NCBI GenBank assembly: GCA_017652805.1
Contig: JAGCAH010000041.1
Location: 1 to 32,667 of the forward strand
Direction: 5' to 3'
Length of the DNA stretch: 32,667 bases
Source: Thermoguttaceae bacterium
GTDB lineage: Bacteria; Planctomycetota; Planctomycetia; Pirellulales; Thermoguttaceae
Below the pieces are notes generated by a model. It did not search any database, was not told the origin of the DNA, and was given only the letters and a program-made list of their open reading frames with translations. Position 1 is the stretch's first letter; each line of letters begins with the position of its first letter. Of the stretch, positions 15,062-23,818 are shown in pieces. Both the position numbers and the translations under genes were made by a program.

Positions 15062-16135
15062 TTATTTCTTTCGATCCTGAGCCGCGCCCAAAAACGCGTC
15101 GTATATCGCAAGCGCCGCCGCTGCCTCGACGACCGGCACCGCACGCGGAACGATACACGGGTCATGACGACCGACGATATTCAGATCAACAACCTTCTTC
15201 GTACGCAGATCGACGCTCTTTTGTGTCTTGGCGATCGATGGGGTCGGTTTAAACGCCGCCCGAAAAACCAGCGGCATTCCGTCGGTGATCCCTCCCAGGA
15301 TTCCTCCGGCATTGTTCGTTTCGGTCACGATCTTCCCGCGCTTCACGACAAACGCGTCGTTGTTCTCGCTTCCGGTCATCAGCGCCGCGCCGAACCCCGC
15401 GCCAAATTCGATTCCCTTGACGGCCGGAATCCCGAAGATGACCTGAGCGATCCGGTTCTCCATTCCGTCGAAGATCGGGTCTCCCAGCCCGACGGGGAGT
15501 CCCGTCGCGATACATTCGACCACACCGCCGACCGAGTCCCCTTCACTCTTTGCTTTCGCGATCAGCGACTTCATCTCCTCACCCCGCGCGTCCGAGACGG
15601 TCGGGAACTCTTTTTCTGAAACCGATGCGGTCAGTTTTCCCTCGTCGCGGACCGCGCCGATCGCGGCAATCCGGGCAAACACCCGTATTCCCCGTGCGGA
15701 GAGAAACTGTTTCGCCAGTCCGCCGGCAATACAGAGCGGCGCGGTCAGCCGTCCCGAAAAATGCCCGCCGCCGGCGATATCCTGATTCCCCCCGAACTTA
15801 ACCGCCGCGGTATAATCGGCATGACCGGGACGCGGCACATAGCGCAGACTCTCATAGTCGCGCGACCGCGTGTCTGTGTTATAGATCACCGCTGTGATCG
15901 GCGTGCCGCACGTGACGTTCCCCACGAGCCCCGAAAGGAAAACCGGCAGATCGGCCTCTTTCCGCGCGGTCGAATAGGAGTTTTTCCCCGGCGCGCGGCG
16001 CGCCATGAAGCGGTGAAGTTCGTCGAGATCGACTTCTTCCCCCGCCGGAACATTCTCGAGCGTCATCCCGACCGCCGCCGAATGGGACTGCCCGAAAATA
16101 TTGAGCCGAATCGTCTTCCCGTAAGCTGAACTCAT
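15062..16135 (-). CDS. aroC: Chorismate synthase
   Basis: The 357-residue FMN-dependent enzyme makes chorismate from EPSP, the last step of the common pathway. Family landmarks are FGQSHSAAVG near the N-terminus, RPGHADYTAAVKFGG, GGGHFSGRLTAP, NNAGGILGGITDGMPL and RHDPCIVPRAVPVVEA. The first signature is slightly variant (GQSHS rather than the common GESHG), as in several anaerobes. It starts at ATG 16135 after GGAGAG and is fourth in the operon, 94 bases after aroB. The full length and all signatures are intact. Confidence 0.96.
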   Translation of the reverse strand: MSSAYGKTIRLNIFGQSHSAAVGMTLENVPAGEEVDLDELHRFMARRAPGKNSYSTARKEADLPVFLSGLVGNVTCGTPITAVIYNTDTRSRDYESLRYVPRPGHADYTAAVKFGGNQDIAGGGHFSGRLTAPLCIAGGLAKQFLSARGIRVFARIAAIGAVRDEGKLTASVSEKEFPTVSDARGEEMKSLIAKAKSEGDSVGGVVECIATGLPVGLGDPIFDGMENRIAQVIFGIPAVKGIEFGAGFGAALMTGSENNDAFVVKRGKIVTETNNAGGILGGITDGMPLVFRAAFKPTPSIAKTQKSVDLRTKKVVDLNIVGRHDPCIVPRAVPVVEAAAALAIYDAFLGAAQDRKK

Positions 16136-16229
16136 CCTCGTCTCTCCGTTTCTCGGTTCGGAACCTTTTGGTTTTAAGCGCTCTGTTCGGATTGTGATTC
16201 TTCGCGAAATATTCGCCCCGCAGGATCGT

Positions 16230-17291
16230 CTACGGCACGATCCCCCCGTCCCTCATCCACTCGCCGATCTGATTCTTCGGAACCGGCTCGACGAAGCATT
16301 TGCCGATCCGTTCGGGGACGACCAGACGAACCGTTCCCCCCTGCGCCTTCTTATCCGAGAGGGCGGCGGAAAGGAGAAGCTCGCGCCGATACGGCGAGAC
16401 GGTCGGCAGATCGTACCGTTTCAGAAGCGCGACCAGTCGTTCGACCGCCGACTCGGGACAAAGTCCGCGCGCCGCGGCGGCGCGGGTCATCACCGCCATC
16501 CCGATCGCGACGCCCTGACCGTGCAGAATCGAAAAACCGCTGCACGCCTCAATTGCGTGACCGAACGTATGGCCGAAGTTCAGAAAGATCCGGTCTCCCG
16601 TATCGAACTCGTCCCGATTGACGTAGTCCCGTTTCATTGCCACGCAGGTCGAAATCACCTCTTCGAGCTGATCGGCAATCGGTGTCTCTTCGAGCGATTC
16701 GAAAAACGGTTCACTTTCGATCATCGCGTATTTGATGATCTCGGCACACCCGCAGGCGAATTCTTCCGCCGGGAGCGTCGTCAGAGTCTTTGTATCGCAA
16801 AGGACCAGCGACGGCTGACAGAACGCGCCGACCATATTCTTGCCTTGCGGAAGGTCGACCGCGGTCTTCCCCCCCACCGATGAGTCGACCATCGCCAGAA
16901 GAGTCGTCGGAACCTGAACGAACCGGATCCCGCGCTGATAGGTCGCGGCGGCAAAACCGGCCATATCGCCGGTCACCCCGCCCCCCAACGCAACCACGAT
17001 ATCGGTTCTCGTGATCCGCTCGGCGCACATCCTTTCGAGCAGAGCCTGATACGTCGCGAGATTTTTACTCGATTCCCCGTGAAGAAAGGTGAAGACCGAT
17101 GTCCGGATCGATGCCGATTCCAAACTCCGCCGAACCTCCTCGCCGTACAACTCGTACACACGGTCGTCGGCCGCAATCATACACGCGTCGGGATTCAGGA
17201 GCTCCTTCACCCGCGCGCCAGTCTCGGCGGCCAGGCCGGGGGCGATCAGAACGTCGTAACTTTTCGATGCGTCAATACGGACAGATTTCAT
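16230..17291 (-). CDS. aroB: 3-dehydroquinate synthase
   Basis: The 353-residue enzyme converts DAHP to 3-dehydroquinate using NAD and a divalent metal. It shows GGGVTGDMAGFAAATYQRGI, then PTTLLAMVDSSVGGKTAVDL, QGKNMVGAF and the metal-site segment FGHTFGHAIEA. I start at ATG 17291 (MKSVRIDASK) because GGAGGT lies 6 bases upstream; an in-frame ATG at 17309 lies inside tyrA. The ribosome site overlaps the tyrA stop region, so the two genes are translationally linked. It is third in the operon. Confidence 0.95.
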   Translation of the reverse strand: MKSVRIDASKSYDVLIAPGLAAETGARVKELLNPDACMIAADDRVYELYGEEVRRSLESASIRTSVFTFLHGESSKNLATYQALLERMCAERITRTDIVVALGGGVTGDMAGFAAATYQRGIRFVQVPTTLLAMVDSSVGGKTAVDLPQGKNMVGAFCQPSLVLCDTKTLTTLPAEEFACGCAEIIKYAMIESEPFFESLEETPIADQLEEVISTCVAMKRDYVNRDEFDTGDRIFLNFGHTFGHAIEACSGFSILHGQGVAIGMAVMTRAAAARGLCPESAVERLVALLKRYDLPTVSPYRRELLLSAALSDKKAQGGTVRLVVPERIGKCFVEPVPKNQIGEWMRDGGIVP

Positions 17292-17295
17292 CGGT

Positions 17296-18129
17296 CTACC
17301 TCCGGTCAATCTCCTCTTTGCGGCGCCTTCCCTCTTCGAGAAGAGCTGTAAGGCGCGAGCGGTCGCCCTCTTCGATCGCCTTCCGATATTCCCCGAGCCT
17401 TTCGATCAGGCCGGCAATCTCTCCGGTCAGAAAGTCGGCGTCCTCCAGAAAGAGTTCCGCCCACATTTCGGGATTCAGCCAGGCGACGCGGGTCAAATCT
17501 TTATAGCTCCCCGCCGAAAACCCTTTGTGCGATTCGGCGGTCGGACTTTTCACATAGGCGTTCGATACGACGTGAGCCAGCTGCGAGGTAAACGCGATCA
17601 TCCGGTCATGCTCAAGCGCGGTCGTTACCGAAAACTTCCCGAACCCCGCGGGAGCGAGAAGCTCTTTGACTCTTTCGAGAAGTTCGATATCGTCGAACGT
17701 CGGCGGCACGATCACCATCGGAGCGTTGTTATAGAGGTCGGCGCGGGAATACTTGAACCCGGAGTACTGCGTTCCCGCCATCGGATGCCCCCCGACGTAC
17801 GTGAATCCGTTCTTCTTGGCGATTTTCATTCCCGGCTCGACGATCACCCGTTTCGTCCCGCAGCAGTCGATCACAACCGGTTTCTTCCCGATCGCCGGAC
17901 CAAGCTCTTCCATCACTTTCAGCGCGGCTTCCGGATAGACGCAGAGGAGAACAAGATCGCACCTGCCGACGTTCTCTTCGGTCAGCTCGCCGCTTACCAC
18001 TTCCGACATACGAGCGAACTCCAAAACCGAAGCGTCCTTTTCCATCCCCAACACGTCGTGCCCCGCCTCGGCATAAGCCTTGGCGAACGACCCGCCGATC
18101 AGTCCCAGTCCCACAATTCCGACGATCAT
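17296..18129 (-). CDS. tyrA: Prephenate dehydrogenase
   Basis: The 277-residue NAD(P)-dependent enzyme makes 4-hydroxyphenylpyruvate from prephenate, the tyrosine branch. It has GLGLIGGSFAKA at residues 7-18, an acidic GMEKD at the end of the second strand that suggests NAD, DCCGTKR, and GHPMAGTQYSGF with the catalytic His. The helical C-terminal dimer domain follows. There is no ACT domain, so allosteric feedback by tyrosine is not evident; regulation may depend on the operon leader and on the DAHP synthase. Arogenate dehydrogenase activity cannot be excluded. It is second in the operon, 59 bases after the DAHP synthase. Confidence 0.92.
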   Translation of the reverse strand: MIVGIVGLGLIGGSFAKAYAEAGHDVLGMEKDASVLEFARMSEVVSGELTEENVGRCDLVLLCVYPEAALKVMEELGPAIGKKPVVIDCCGTKRVIVEPGMKIAKKNGFTYVGGHPMAGTQYSGFKYSRADLYNNAPMVIVPPTFDDIELLERVKELLAPAGFGKFSVTTALEHDRMIAFTSQLAHVVSNAYVKSPTAESHKGFSAGSYKDLTRVAWLNPEMWAELFLEDADFLTGEIAGLIERLGEYRKAIEEGDRSRLTALLEEGRRRKEEIDRR

Positions 18130-18188
18130 GACAATTACCGCTTTCTTATAAACTCCATTTTACCTCAAAGATCGCGTCAGAGAAACGC

Positions 18189-19190
<1,002 letters not shown>

Positions 19191-19258
19191 GATTCTCTCC
19201 CTTCGTCAGGTTTAGGCGTTTATCATAAAATTCGTAACTTTTTCATCGTTCATAAAAC

Positions 19259-19291
19259 AAAAAAAGCGGCTCAGGATAACCTGTGCCGCCT
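19259..19291 (-). terminator. Attenuator terminator in the leader of the aromatic operon
   Basis: Reading leftward, GCGGC-a-CAGG, the loop TTAT and CCTG-a-GCCGC form a nine-pair G/C-rich stem with one A/A mismatch, followed by seven T (19259-19265). It lies between the operon promoter and the DAHP synthase start codon, and no leftward gene other than the 19-codon leader precedes it. It is therefore a premature terminator inside the leader rather than the end of a gene. Confidence 0.88.
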
Positions 19292-19330
19292 ATGTTTTCA
19301 TCACGTCTCTTCGCACGCACAAATTATCCT
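19273..19330 (-). promoter_or_regulatory. Antiterminator pairing of the aromatic operon leader
   Basis: On the transcript AGGATAATTTGTGC (complement of 19317-19330) can pair with GCACAGGTTATCCT (complement of 19273-19286): 14 consecutive pairs, two of them G-U. The second segment is the inner ascending arm, the loop and the inner descending arm of the terminator, so the two structures exclude each other. The first segment starts at the last base of the leader-peptide stop codon. A ribosome finishing the peptide would therefore cover it, while one stalled on the Tyr codons would leave it free. Confidence 0.82.
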
Positions 19331-19389
19331 TACGCCCGGGGAGGGGTAAAGTAATAATAGTAGACGAAGGAAAACGCGAAAGCTTTCAT
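19330..19389 (-). CDS. Phe/Tyr-rich leader peptide of the aromatic operon
   Basis: A 19-codon reading frame encodes MKAFAFSFVYYYYFTPPRA. It contains four Phe and four consecutive Tyr, the amino acids made by the pheA and tyrA branches of the operon it precedes. Its composition is like that of the enteric pheA leader peptide. It begins about 54 bases after the predicted transcription start. No clear Shine-Dalgarno is seen; GGAGGG lies about 34 bases upstream, too far. The terminator hairpin starts about 40 bases after the stop codon. It was found by reading the leader, being too short for usual gene calling. Confidence 0.85.
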   Translation of the reverse strand: MKAFAFSFVYYYYFTPPRA

Positions 19390-19449
19390 CGAATCAAAAT
19401 ATGTGCTGAGTGAAAAAACACCCTCCGGCGCCTCGCCAGAACAAAACCT

Positions 19450-19477
19450 ATTCTAACGATTCGAAAAAAACCGTCAA
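19450..19477 (-). promoter_or_regulatory. Promoter of the aromatic operon and its leader
   Basis: On the minus strand TTGACG (19472-19477) and TAGAAT (19450-19455) are 16 bp apart, placing the start near 19443 and giving a leader of about 250 bases. The -35 lies within a short palindrome, CCGTC-aa-GACGG (19471-19482), which could be coincidental or an operator. Confidence 0.72.
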
Positions 19478-19544
19478 GACGGCCTTTCCGGCAAAATTTT
19501 TTCGCAGTGCCCCGTCCCGTCCCCGCGTCCGCCCCGCATTCGCC

Positions 19545-19573
19545 TTGTCCGAGACAGCGAAATCGGCTAAAAT
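19545..19573 (+). promoter_or_regulatory. Promoter of the oligoendopeptidase gene
   Basis: TTGTCC (19545-19550) and TAAAAT (19568-19573) are separated by 17 bp. Transcription would start near 19580, about 60 bases before the ATG at 19640. It diverges from the aromatic operon promoter, with roughly 70 bp between the two -35 elements. Confidence 0.62.
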
Positions 19574-19639
19574 CAGCCCCGATCCGCTCCGTCGGCCCGC
19601 TTTCGGGCCGGAGTATGAAACCGAACGAGAGAGAAAGCG

Positions 19640-21481
19640 ATGTTGATCCCGCCCGAACCCCTTTTCGCGAAAGAATCCCCCGTTTCTTCCGGCCGCCTCC
19701 CCTCCCGCGACAAAGTCGCGCTTCGGGACCAGTGGAACCTGAAAAAGATCTTCGCGTCCGACGCCGCGTGGCGCAGGGCGTTCACCACATGGCGCGGCGG
19801 GATCGACCGCTACGCGGTGTTTAAAGGACGGCTCGGTACGATCGACGGACTCGAAGCGTTCCTCACTTTCGATTCCGACTTCGACCGGCAGAGCGAAAAG
19901 CTCCTCCTCTACGCCTACTTAAAATCGGTCGAGGATATGACGAACGCCGTCTATCAGGGAATGAAAGACGAGATCAGCGTCGCGCTGGCCGCGGCGGCTC
20001 AGGCGGCGAGTTACGCGCGCCCCGAAATCCTCGCCGCGCCGAAATCGGTCTGGAAAGAACGGATGGCCTCTCCCCGACTGGCGCGGTGGCACCGCGCGCT
20101 TTCGGAACTCCTCCGGCTGAAACCGCACACCCTCGGCGGAAAAGAAGAACGGATCATCGCCCTGACCGCCGAAATGGGTCAGACCCCCTCCAAAGCGTTC
20201 CGTCTTCTGACCGATGCCGATTTCACGTTCGGCGCGATCAAAGACGAAAACGGCGTCGAAAGGCAGCTCACGCACGAGACGTTTTCCGTTTTTCTCCATT
20301 CCCCCGACCGCGCGGTACGCAAAAGGGCGTTCGAGACCTTCTATAAGACGTTCGACGGACACAAGAATTCTCTGGCCGCCCTTCTGGAAGGTTCGGTGCG
20401 GGGCGACATCTTCCACGCGAAGGCGCGCGGCTACGCAAACGCGCTCGACGCGGCGCTCTTCGTCGAAAACATTCCCGCACAGGTCTACGAAAACCTGATT
20501 GCCGGGGTTCACCGCGCGCTGCCGACCCTCTACCGCTACTACGAATTGCGCCGCAAAAAGATGCGGCTTAACAAGATTCACTTTTACGACACGTACGTTC
20601 CGATCCAAAGCGATATTAAGATTCGCCACACCTGGGACGAGGCGGTCGAACTCGTCGGAAAGGCGCTCGCCCCGTTGGGAAGCGGCTACGTTCGCACCCT
20701 TCAAAAGGGACTGACGGTCGGCCGCTGGGCCGACCGTTACGAGAACGTCGGCAAACAAAGCGGCGCGTTCAGCTACGGCGGGTACGACACCCTCCCCTAC
20801 ATTATGATCAACTACAAGCCCGACCTGATCGAAAGCGTCTTTACGATGGCGCACGAGGGAGGGCACTCGATGCACAGCTACCTTTCGGCGAAACATCAGT
20901 CCTACGAAAATTACAACTATGTGATCTTCCTCGCCGAAATCGCCAGCACCTTCAACGAACAGCTCCTGACCGAATACCTGATCGAGACCGCCGAGGAGAA
21001 ACGCCTCCGTCTCTGGCTGATCAACCGGCAGATCGATGCGGTCCGCGCCACGATCTTCCGTCAGACGATGTTCTCGGAATTCGAACAGAGGATCCACGAG
21101 ACGGCGCAGCAGGGCGAACCGCTCGGCATCGCGCCGATCCGCAAGATCTACCGCGAACTTCTCGAAACCTATTTCGGTCCCGCGTTCACTCTGGACGATG
21201 ACCTGGAACTGGAATGTTTGCGGATCCCCCACTTCTACCGCGGGTTTTACGTCTATAAATACGCCACCGGTATGTCGGCGGCCATCGCCCTGGCGCGACG
21301 GGTCCGACGCGGCGGCGAGGCCGAGCGGCTCGACTACTTCAAAATGCTCGAAGGGGGGTGCAGCGCCCCGCCGCTGGAACTTCTGAGCCGCGCCGGCGTC
21401 GATATGCTCAATCCGACCGCCGTCGACGAGGCGATGAACTACTTCGAAGAACTCCTCGACCGGTTCGAAGCGGAATCCTGA
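19640..21481 (+). CDS. pepF: Oligoendopeptidase F (M3 family zinc metallopeptidase)
   Basis: The 613-residue protein cuts short peptides in the cytosol. It has the M3 zinc site HEGGH (His405, Glu406, His409) within FTMAHEGGHSMHSYLS, followed about 25 residues later by FLAEIASTFNE with the third ligand Glu. The N-terminal part is the helical M3 domain (DQWNLKKIFASDAAWRRAF). Length and motifs match the PepF subfamily. There is no signal peptide. The ATG at 19640 follows a GAGAGAGAAAG stretch. It is monocistronic; a CCCCTCG/CGAGGGG hairpin after the stop (21511-21538) could be its terminator, but no T-run follows. Confidence 0.93.
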   Translation: MLIPPEPLFAKESPVSSGRLPSRDKVALRDQWNLKKIFASDAAWRRAFTTWRGGIDRYAVFKGRLGTIDGLEAFLTFDSDFDRQSEKLLLYAYLKSVEDMTNAVYQGMKDEISVALAAAAQAASYARPEILAAPKSVWKERMASPRLARWHRALSELLRLKPHTLGGKEERIIALTAEMGQTPSKAFRLLTDADFTFGAIKDENGVERQLTHETFSVFLHSPDRAVRKRAFETFYKTFDGHKNSLAALLEGSVRGDIFHAKARGYANALDAALFVENIPAQVYENLIAGVHRALPTLYRYYELRRKKMRLNKIHFYDTYVPIQSDIKIRHTWDEAVELVGKALAPLGSGYVRTLQKGLTVGRWADRYENVGKQSGAFSYGGYDTLPYIMINYKPDLIESVFTMAHEGGHSMHSYLSAKHQSYENYNYVIFLAEIASTFNEQLLTEYLIETAEEKRLRLWLINRQIDAVRATIFRQTMFSEFEQRIHETAQQGEPLGIAPIRKIYRELLETYFGPAFTLDDDLELECLRIPHFYRGFYVYKYATGMSAAIALARRVRRGGEAERLDYFKMLEGGCSAPPLELLSRAGVDMLNPTAVDEAMNYFEELLDRFEAES

Positions 21482-21510
21482 CCTTTCCGAACCCGGTGCG
21501 GCTAACAGAT

Positions 21511-21538
21511 CCCCTCGCCTTCCGAAAAAGACGAGGGG
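21511..21538. terminator. Possible bidirectional terminator after pepF
   Basis: CCCCTCG (21511-21517) and CGAGGGG (21532-21538) form a 7-bp stem with a 14-base loop between two converging genes. No clear T-run follows in either direction, so the call is weak. Confidence 0.35.
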
Positions 21539-21592
21539 GGGTCGCTTTGATCCGCAGAAGATGCCGCGCGTTTCGTCCGTTCCGGCCGACCG

Positions 21593-22585
21593 CTAATTAT
21601 CAGAATCCGCCCCGCCGGACGCGTTCTTCTTCCTCCCGACAAACCGAACGACGGCCGCCAGGATCATCAAAACGCCGACGGCGAGAAGAACATATCGGAA
21701 CCATTCGGCGTGCGCATCGGAAAATTCCGGTTCGTCCAGCCCGTAGTATTTCAGAAAGCGCTCCTTTTTCGCGACTTGGGCGTCGTCGACATTCTGAATG
21801 TCATAGTCCCATGAAACGGATTTCGACAGGTCGTCCGGGTTAAAATAGAGCTTTGTTTCCGCGCGTTTCACCTGATACGGCTTGTTGTCATTCTCACCGT
21901 AGGTGAAGGTAAACGTGGTAACAAACCCTTTTCCCCCTCGATTGGAACGGAGCGTCGCCTCTTTAACGGCCCAACGTCGCGCGGGAAGAAGCTGGACGTT
22001 TCCGGTTCTCAGGGCGTCGTTTCCTTTAATCGCATCGTCCGCGTTGATTTCAAAGTCAAGGCTGATCGTTTCTTCCGGCGTATCGCCAATGGACTCGATA
22101 TGCGTAATTTCAACCCCCGGACTCTCAAGAATTTCCGACAACGGAGTCATAAAAAGATAACACGGAAATATACTAAAGACATCGTAGATATCGTATTCTT
22201 CCGGATTGAAATCGTTTACATCCAAACATTCAGAGATTGTCCAGGTCTCTTCCGATTTCTTTTTATCGATCGAAAAGAAATAGCTTTCATTTTTCCCCTG
22301 GATGTATTCACGATAGTCAGGCTTTGACTCCCGCATATCGGCAGGGATTTCCGATTTCAGGAGAAAATCGTCACCGTCGGCGTAGTAGTCGTATTCAAAC
22401 CTTCCGTTCTCCGCGGTACTCACATACGCCAAGTGAACATGTTTCAGGTATTTCTCCTGGGCGCGCAGCCCAGCCACCCCTTCCGTCTTGAGACGGTTCA
22501 AGAGCCCCTGGTCAACCTCCTCCGCAAAAAGTGAGACCGAAACAAAAAAAGAAAAAAGGAGAATCCCCAAAACGATCTTACGCAT
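21593..22585 (-). CDS. Secreted, membrane-anchored protein of unknown function
   Basis: I do not recognise a named family. The 330 residues start with a clear signal peptide (MRKIVLGILLFSFFVSVSLFAEE) at ATG 22585, preceded by GGAGG 10 bases upstream; the open frame extends to 22663 but that part covers the direct repeats. The body is rich in beta-strand-like segments and acidic residues (FEYDYYADGDDF, LYFNPDDLSKSVSWDYDI), somewhat like LolA/lipoprotein-sorting type sandwich proteins. Near the C-terminus is one membrane span (YVLLAVGVLMILAAVVRFV) with a basic RKK tail, so the protein should be anchored with its body outside the cytoplasm. Confidence 0.7.
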   Translation of the reverse strand: MRKIVLGILLFSFFVSVSLFAEEVDQGLLNRLKTEGVAGLRAQEKYLKHVHLAYVSTAENGRFEYDYYADGDDFLLKSEIPADMRESKPDYREYIQGKNESYFFSIDKKKSEETWTISECLDVNDFNPEEYDIYDVFSIFPCYLFMTPLSEILESPGVEITHIESIGDTPEETISLDFEINADDAIKGNDALRTGNVQLLPARRWAVKEATLRSNRGGKGFVTTFTFTYGENDNKPYQVKRAETKLYFNPDDLSKSVSWDYDIQNVDDAQVAKKERFLKYYGLDEPEFSDAHAEWFRYVLLAVGVLMILAAVVRFVGRKKNASGGADSDN

Positions 22586-22613
22586 GATGACCAAGCCTCC
22601 ATGAGTGGACACA

Positions 22614-22652
22614 GAGCTGCCTAACGCATCGATGAGCTGGCTAACGCATCGA
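22614..22652 (-). repeat. Two tandem 19-nt direct repeats in the promoter/leader of the unknown membrane protein
   Basis: GAGCTGSCTAACGCATCGA occurs at 22614-22632 and 22634-22652 with a 20-bp period and one differing base (C or G). The pair covers the predicted start site and early leader of the gene starting at 22585. A period near two helical turns suggests two side-by-side protein contacts, but an RNA role is also possible. Confidence 0.75.
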
Positions 22653-22680
22653 ATATACATCACCCCTAAACAAAAGTCAA
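22652..22680 (-). promoter_or_regulatory. Strong promoter of the unknown membrane protein gene
   Basis: On the minus strand TTGACT (22675-22680) and TATATT (22652-22657) are exactly 17 bp apart. Transcription would start near 22645, inside the upstream copy of the direct repeat. Confidence 0.7.
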
Positions 22681-22918
22681 ATTCAAAATCGGAATCAATA
22701 AGAAATGCTCCACCAAAAAGAAAGGCGACTCGCTTTAATCGGTTTCAGGCAGGCAGATTTCGAGTTTTCATCCCGGCGGGGCGAACGCGGCGATGATGGA
22801 CGGCTCGGCTCGATCAACGGCGGCGAAAGTACGCCGTTATGAGAGCGTCAAAACAATAACGCCCCTTCAAAAGCAGGTCGGCACTCAGCGGCGAAAAACC
22901 GAAAGCGCCACCCGCCCG
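22681..22918. other. Intergenic stretch without a recognised gene
   Basis: Nothing protein-coding is convincing between the aquaporin terminator and the promoter at 22652-22680. AACGGCG (22816-22822) and CGCCGTT (22832-22838) form a 7-bp hairpin of unknown role. Confidence 0.5.
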
Positions 22919-22960
22919 AAAAAATCCCCCGCACCGTCTTAAGAACAGTGCGGGGGATTT
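22919..22960 (-). terminator. Rho-independent terminator of the aquaporin gene
   Basis: AAATCCCCCGCAC (22922-22934) and GTGCGGGGGATTT (22948-22960) form a perfect 13-bp stem with a 13-base loop. Leftward it ends in six T (22919-22924). It lies 33 bases past the aquaporin stop codon. Confidence 0.92.
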
Positions 22961-22993
22961 CTCTCATACTCCGCAAGGGAGGCGGGTTTTATT

Positions 22994-23728
22994 TCATTCG
23001 GCCTTCTTGCAGCAGCATTCCTCTTTCGCTTCGCCTTCGATCTTCTCGTCACTGCAGCCGCATTCGAAGAAGCGCCAGACGATACCGGCGATGATCGCGC
23101 CGCAGATCGGAGCGATGATGAACAGCCCGAGCTGATCGATCGCCCAGCCCTTAACGAAAACCGCCTGCGAAATACTCCGGGCGGGGTTGACGCTCGTGTT
23201 GGTGATCGGGATGGTGATCAGGTGAATCAGCGTCAGGCAGAGACCGATCGCCACGCCGGCCAGACCGGCGAACGCTTTCCGGGCAGTCGCGCCGAGAATG
23301 ACGATGAGGAAGATGAACGTGCCGATCCCTTCGGCGAGGATCGCGGCGGTCTTATCGAACCCGGCAGGGGAATGTTCGCCATACCCGTTCGCGGCAAAAT
23401 CGCCCAAATCCCTCCCGCCGTGGGTCAGAATGAGCGAAAGGACGTACGCCGCCAGGATCGCGCCGGCAATCTGCGCGATGATATAGGCAACCATGTCGCA
23501 AAACTTCATACGACCGGCCGTGAAACAGCCGACCGAAACCGCGGGGTTCAGATGGCACCCCGAAATCGGACCGATGGCATACGCCATCGTCAGGACGGTC
23601 AGACCGAAGGCCAGCGCGACGCCGAGCCAGCCGACCTTTTCGCCGGCGAAGACCGCCGTTCCGCAGCCGCCCATCACCAGCCAGAATGTTCCGATGAACT
23701 CCGCCAGACATTTTTTACTGCAACACAT
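22994..23728 (-). CDS. aqpZ: AqpZ-type aquaporin with cysteine-rich ends
   Basis: The 244-residue membrane protein matches AqpZ water channels: AEFIGTFWLVMGGCG in the first span, ALAFGLTVLTMAYA, the first pore motif NPAVS and the second NPARS. The segment LTLIHLITIPITNTSVNPARS includes the His and Arg of the water-selective filter. Six membrane spans are expected. Both ends are unusual: the N-terminus is MCCSKKC and the cytoplasmic tail reads FFECGCSDEKIEGEAKEECC followed by more Cys and Lys. I start at ATG 23728 after AGAGGTG. An ATG at 23791, also with a GGAGAG site, would add 21 residues beginning MCCCGSKE. It may be co-transcribed with the isomerase-like gene 90 bases upstream. Confidence 0.9.
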   Translation of the reverse strand: MCCSKKCLAEFIGTFWLVMGGCGTAVFAGEKVGWLGVALAFGLTVLTMAYAIGPISGCHLNPAVSVGCFTAGRMKFCDMVAYIIAQIAGAILAAYVLSLILTHGGRDLGDFAANGYGEHSPAGFDKTAAILAEGIGTFIFLIVILGATARKAFAGLAGVAIGLCLTLIHLITIPITNTSVNPARSISQAVFVKGWAIDQLGLFIIAPICGAIIAGIVWRFFECGCSDEKIEGEAKEECCCKKAE

Positions 23729-23818
23729 GATAATCACCTCTTTTACGATGTCACCAATTGTCCCGGGCTCTTTAGAACCGCAACAACACATTACGACTCT
23801 CCGTTTCTATCGATACGA

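Noticed and set aside
19191..19443. T-box riboswitch as explanation for the aromatic operon leader
   Set aside because: The conserved T-box segment that pairs with the tRNA end (AGGGTGGNACCGCG) is absent, while a Phe/Tyr-rich reading frame and a mutually exclusive pairing starting at its stop codon fit ribosome stalling better.
19919..21232. A 437-codon open frame antisense to pepF
   Set aside because: The plus strand encodes an intact PepF with its HEGGH zinc site; the antisense product has no recognisable features.
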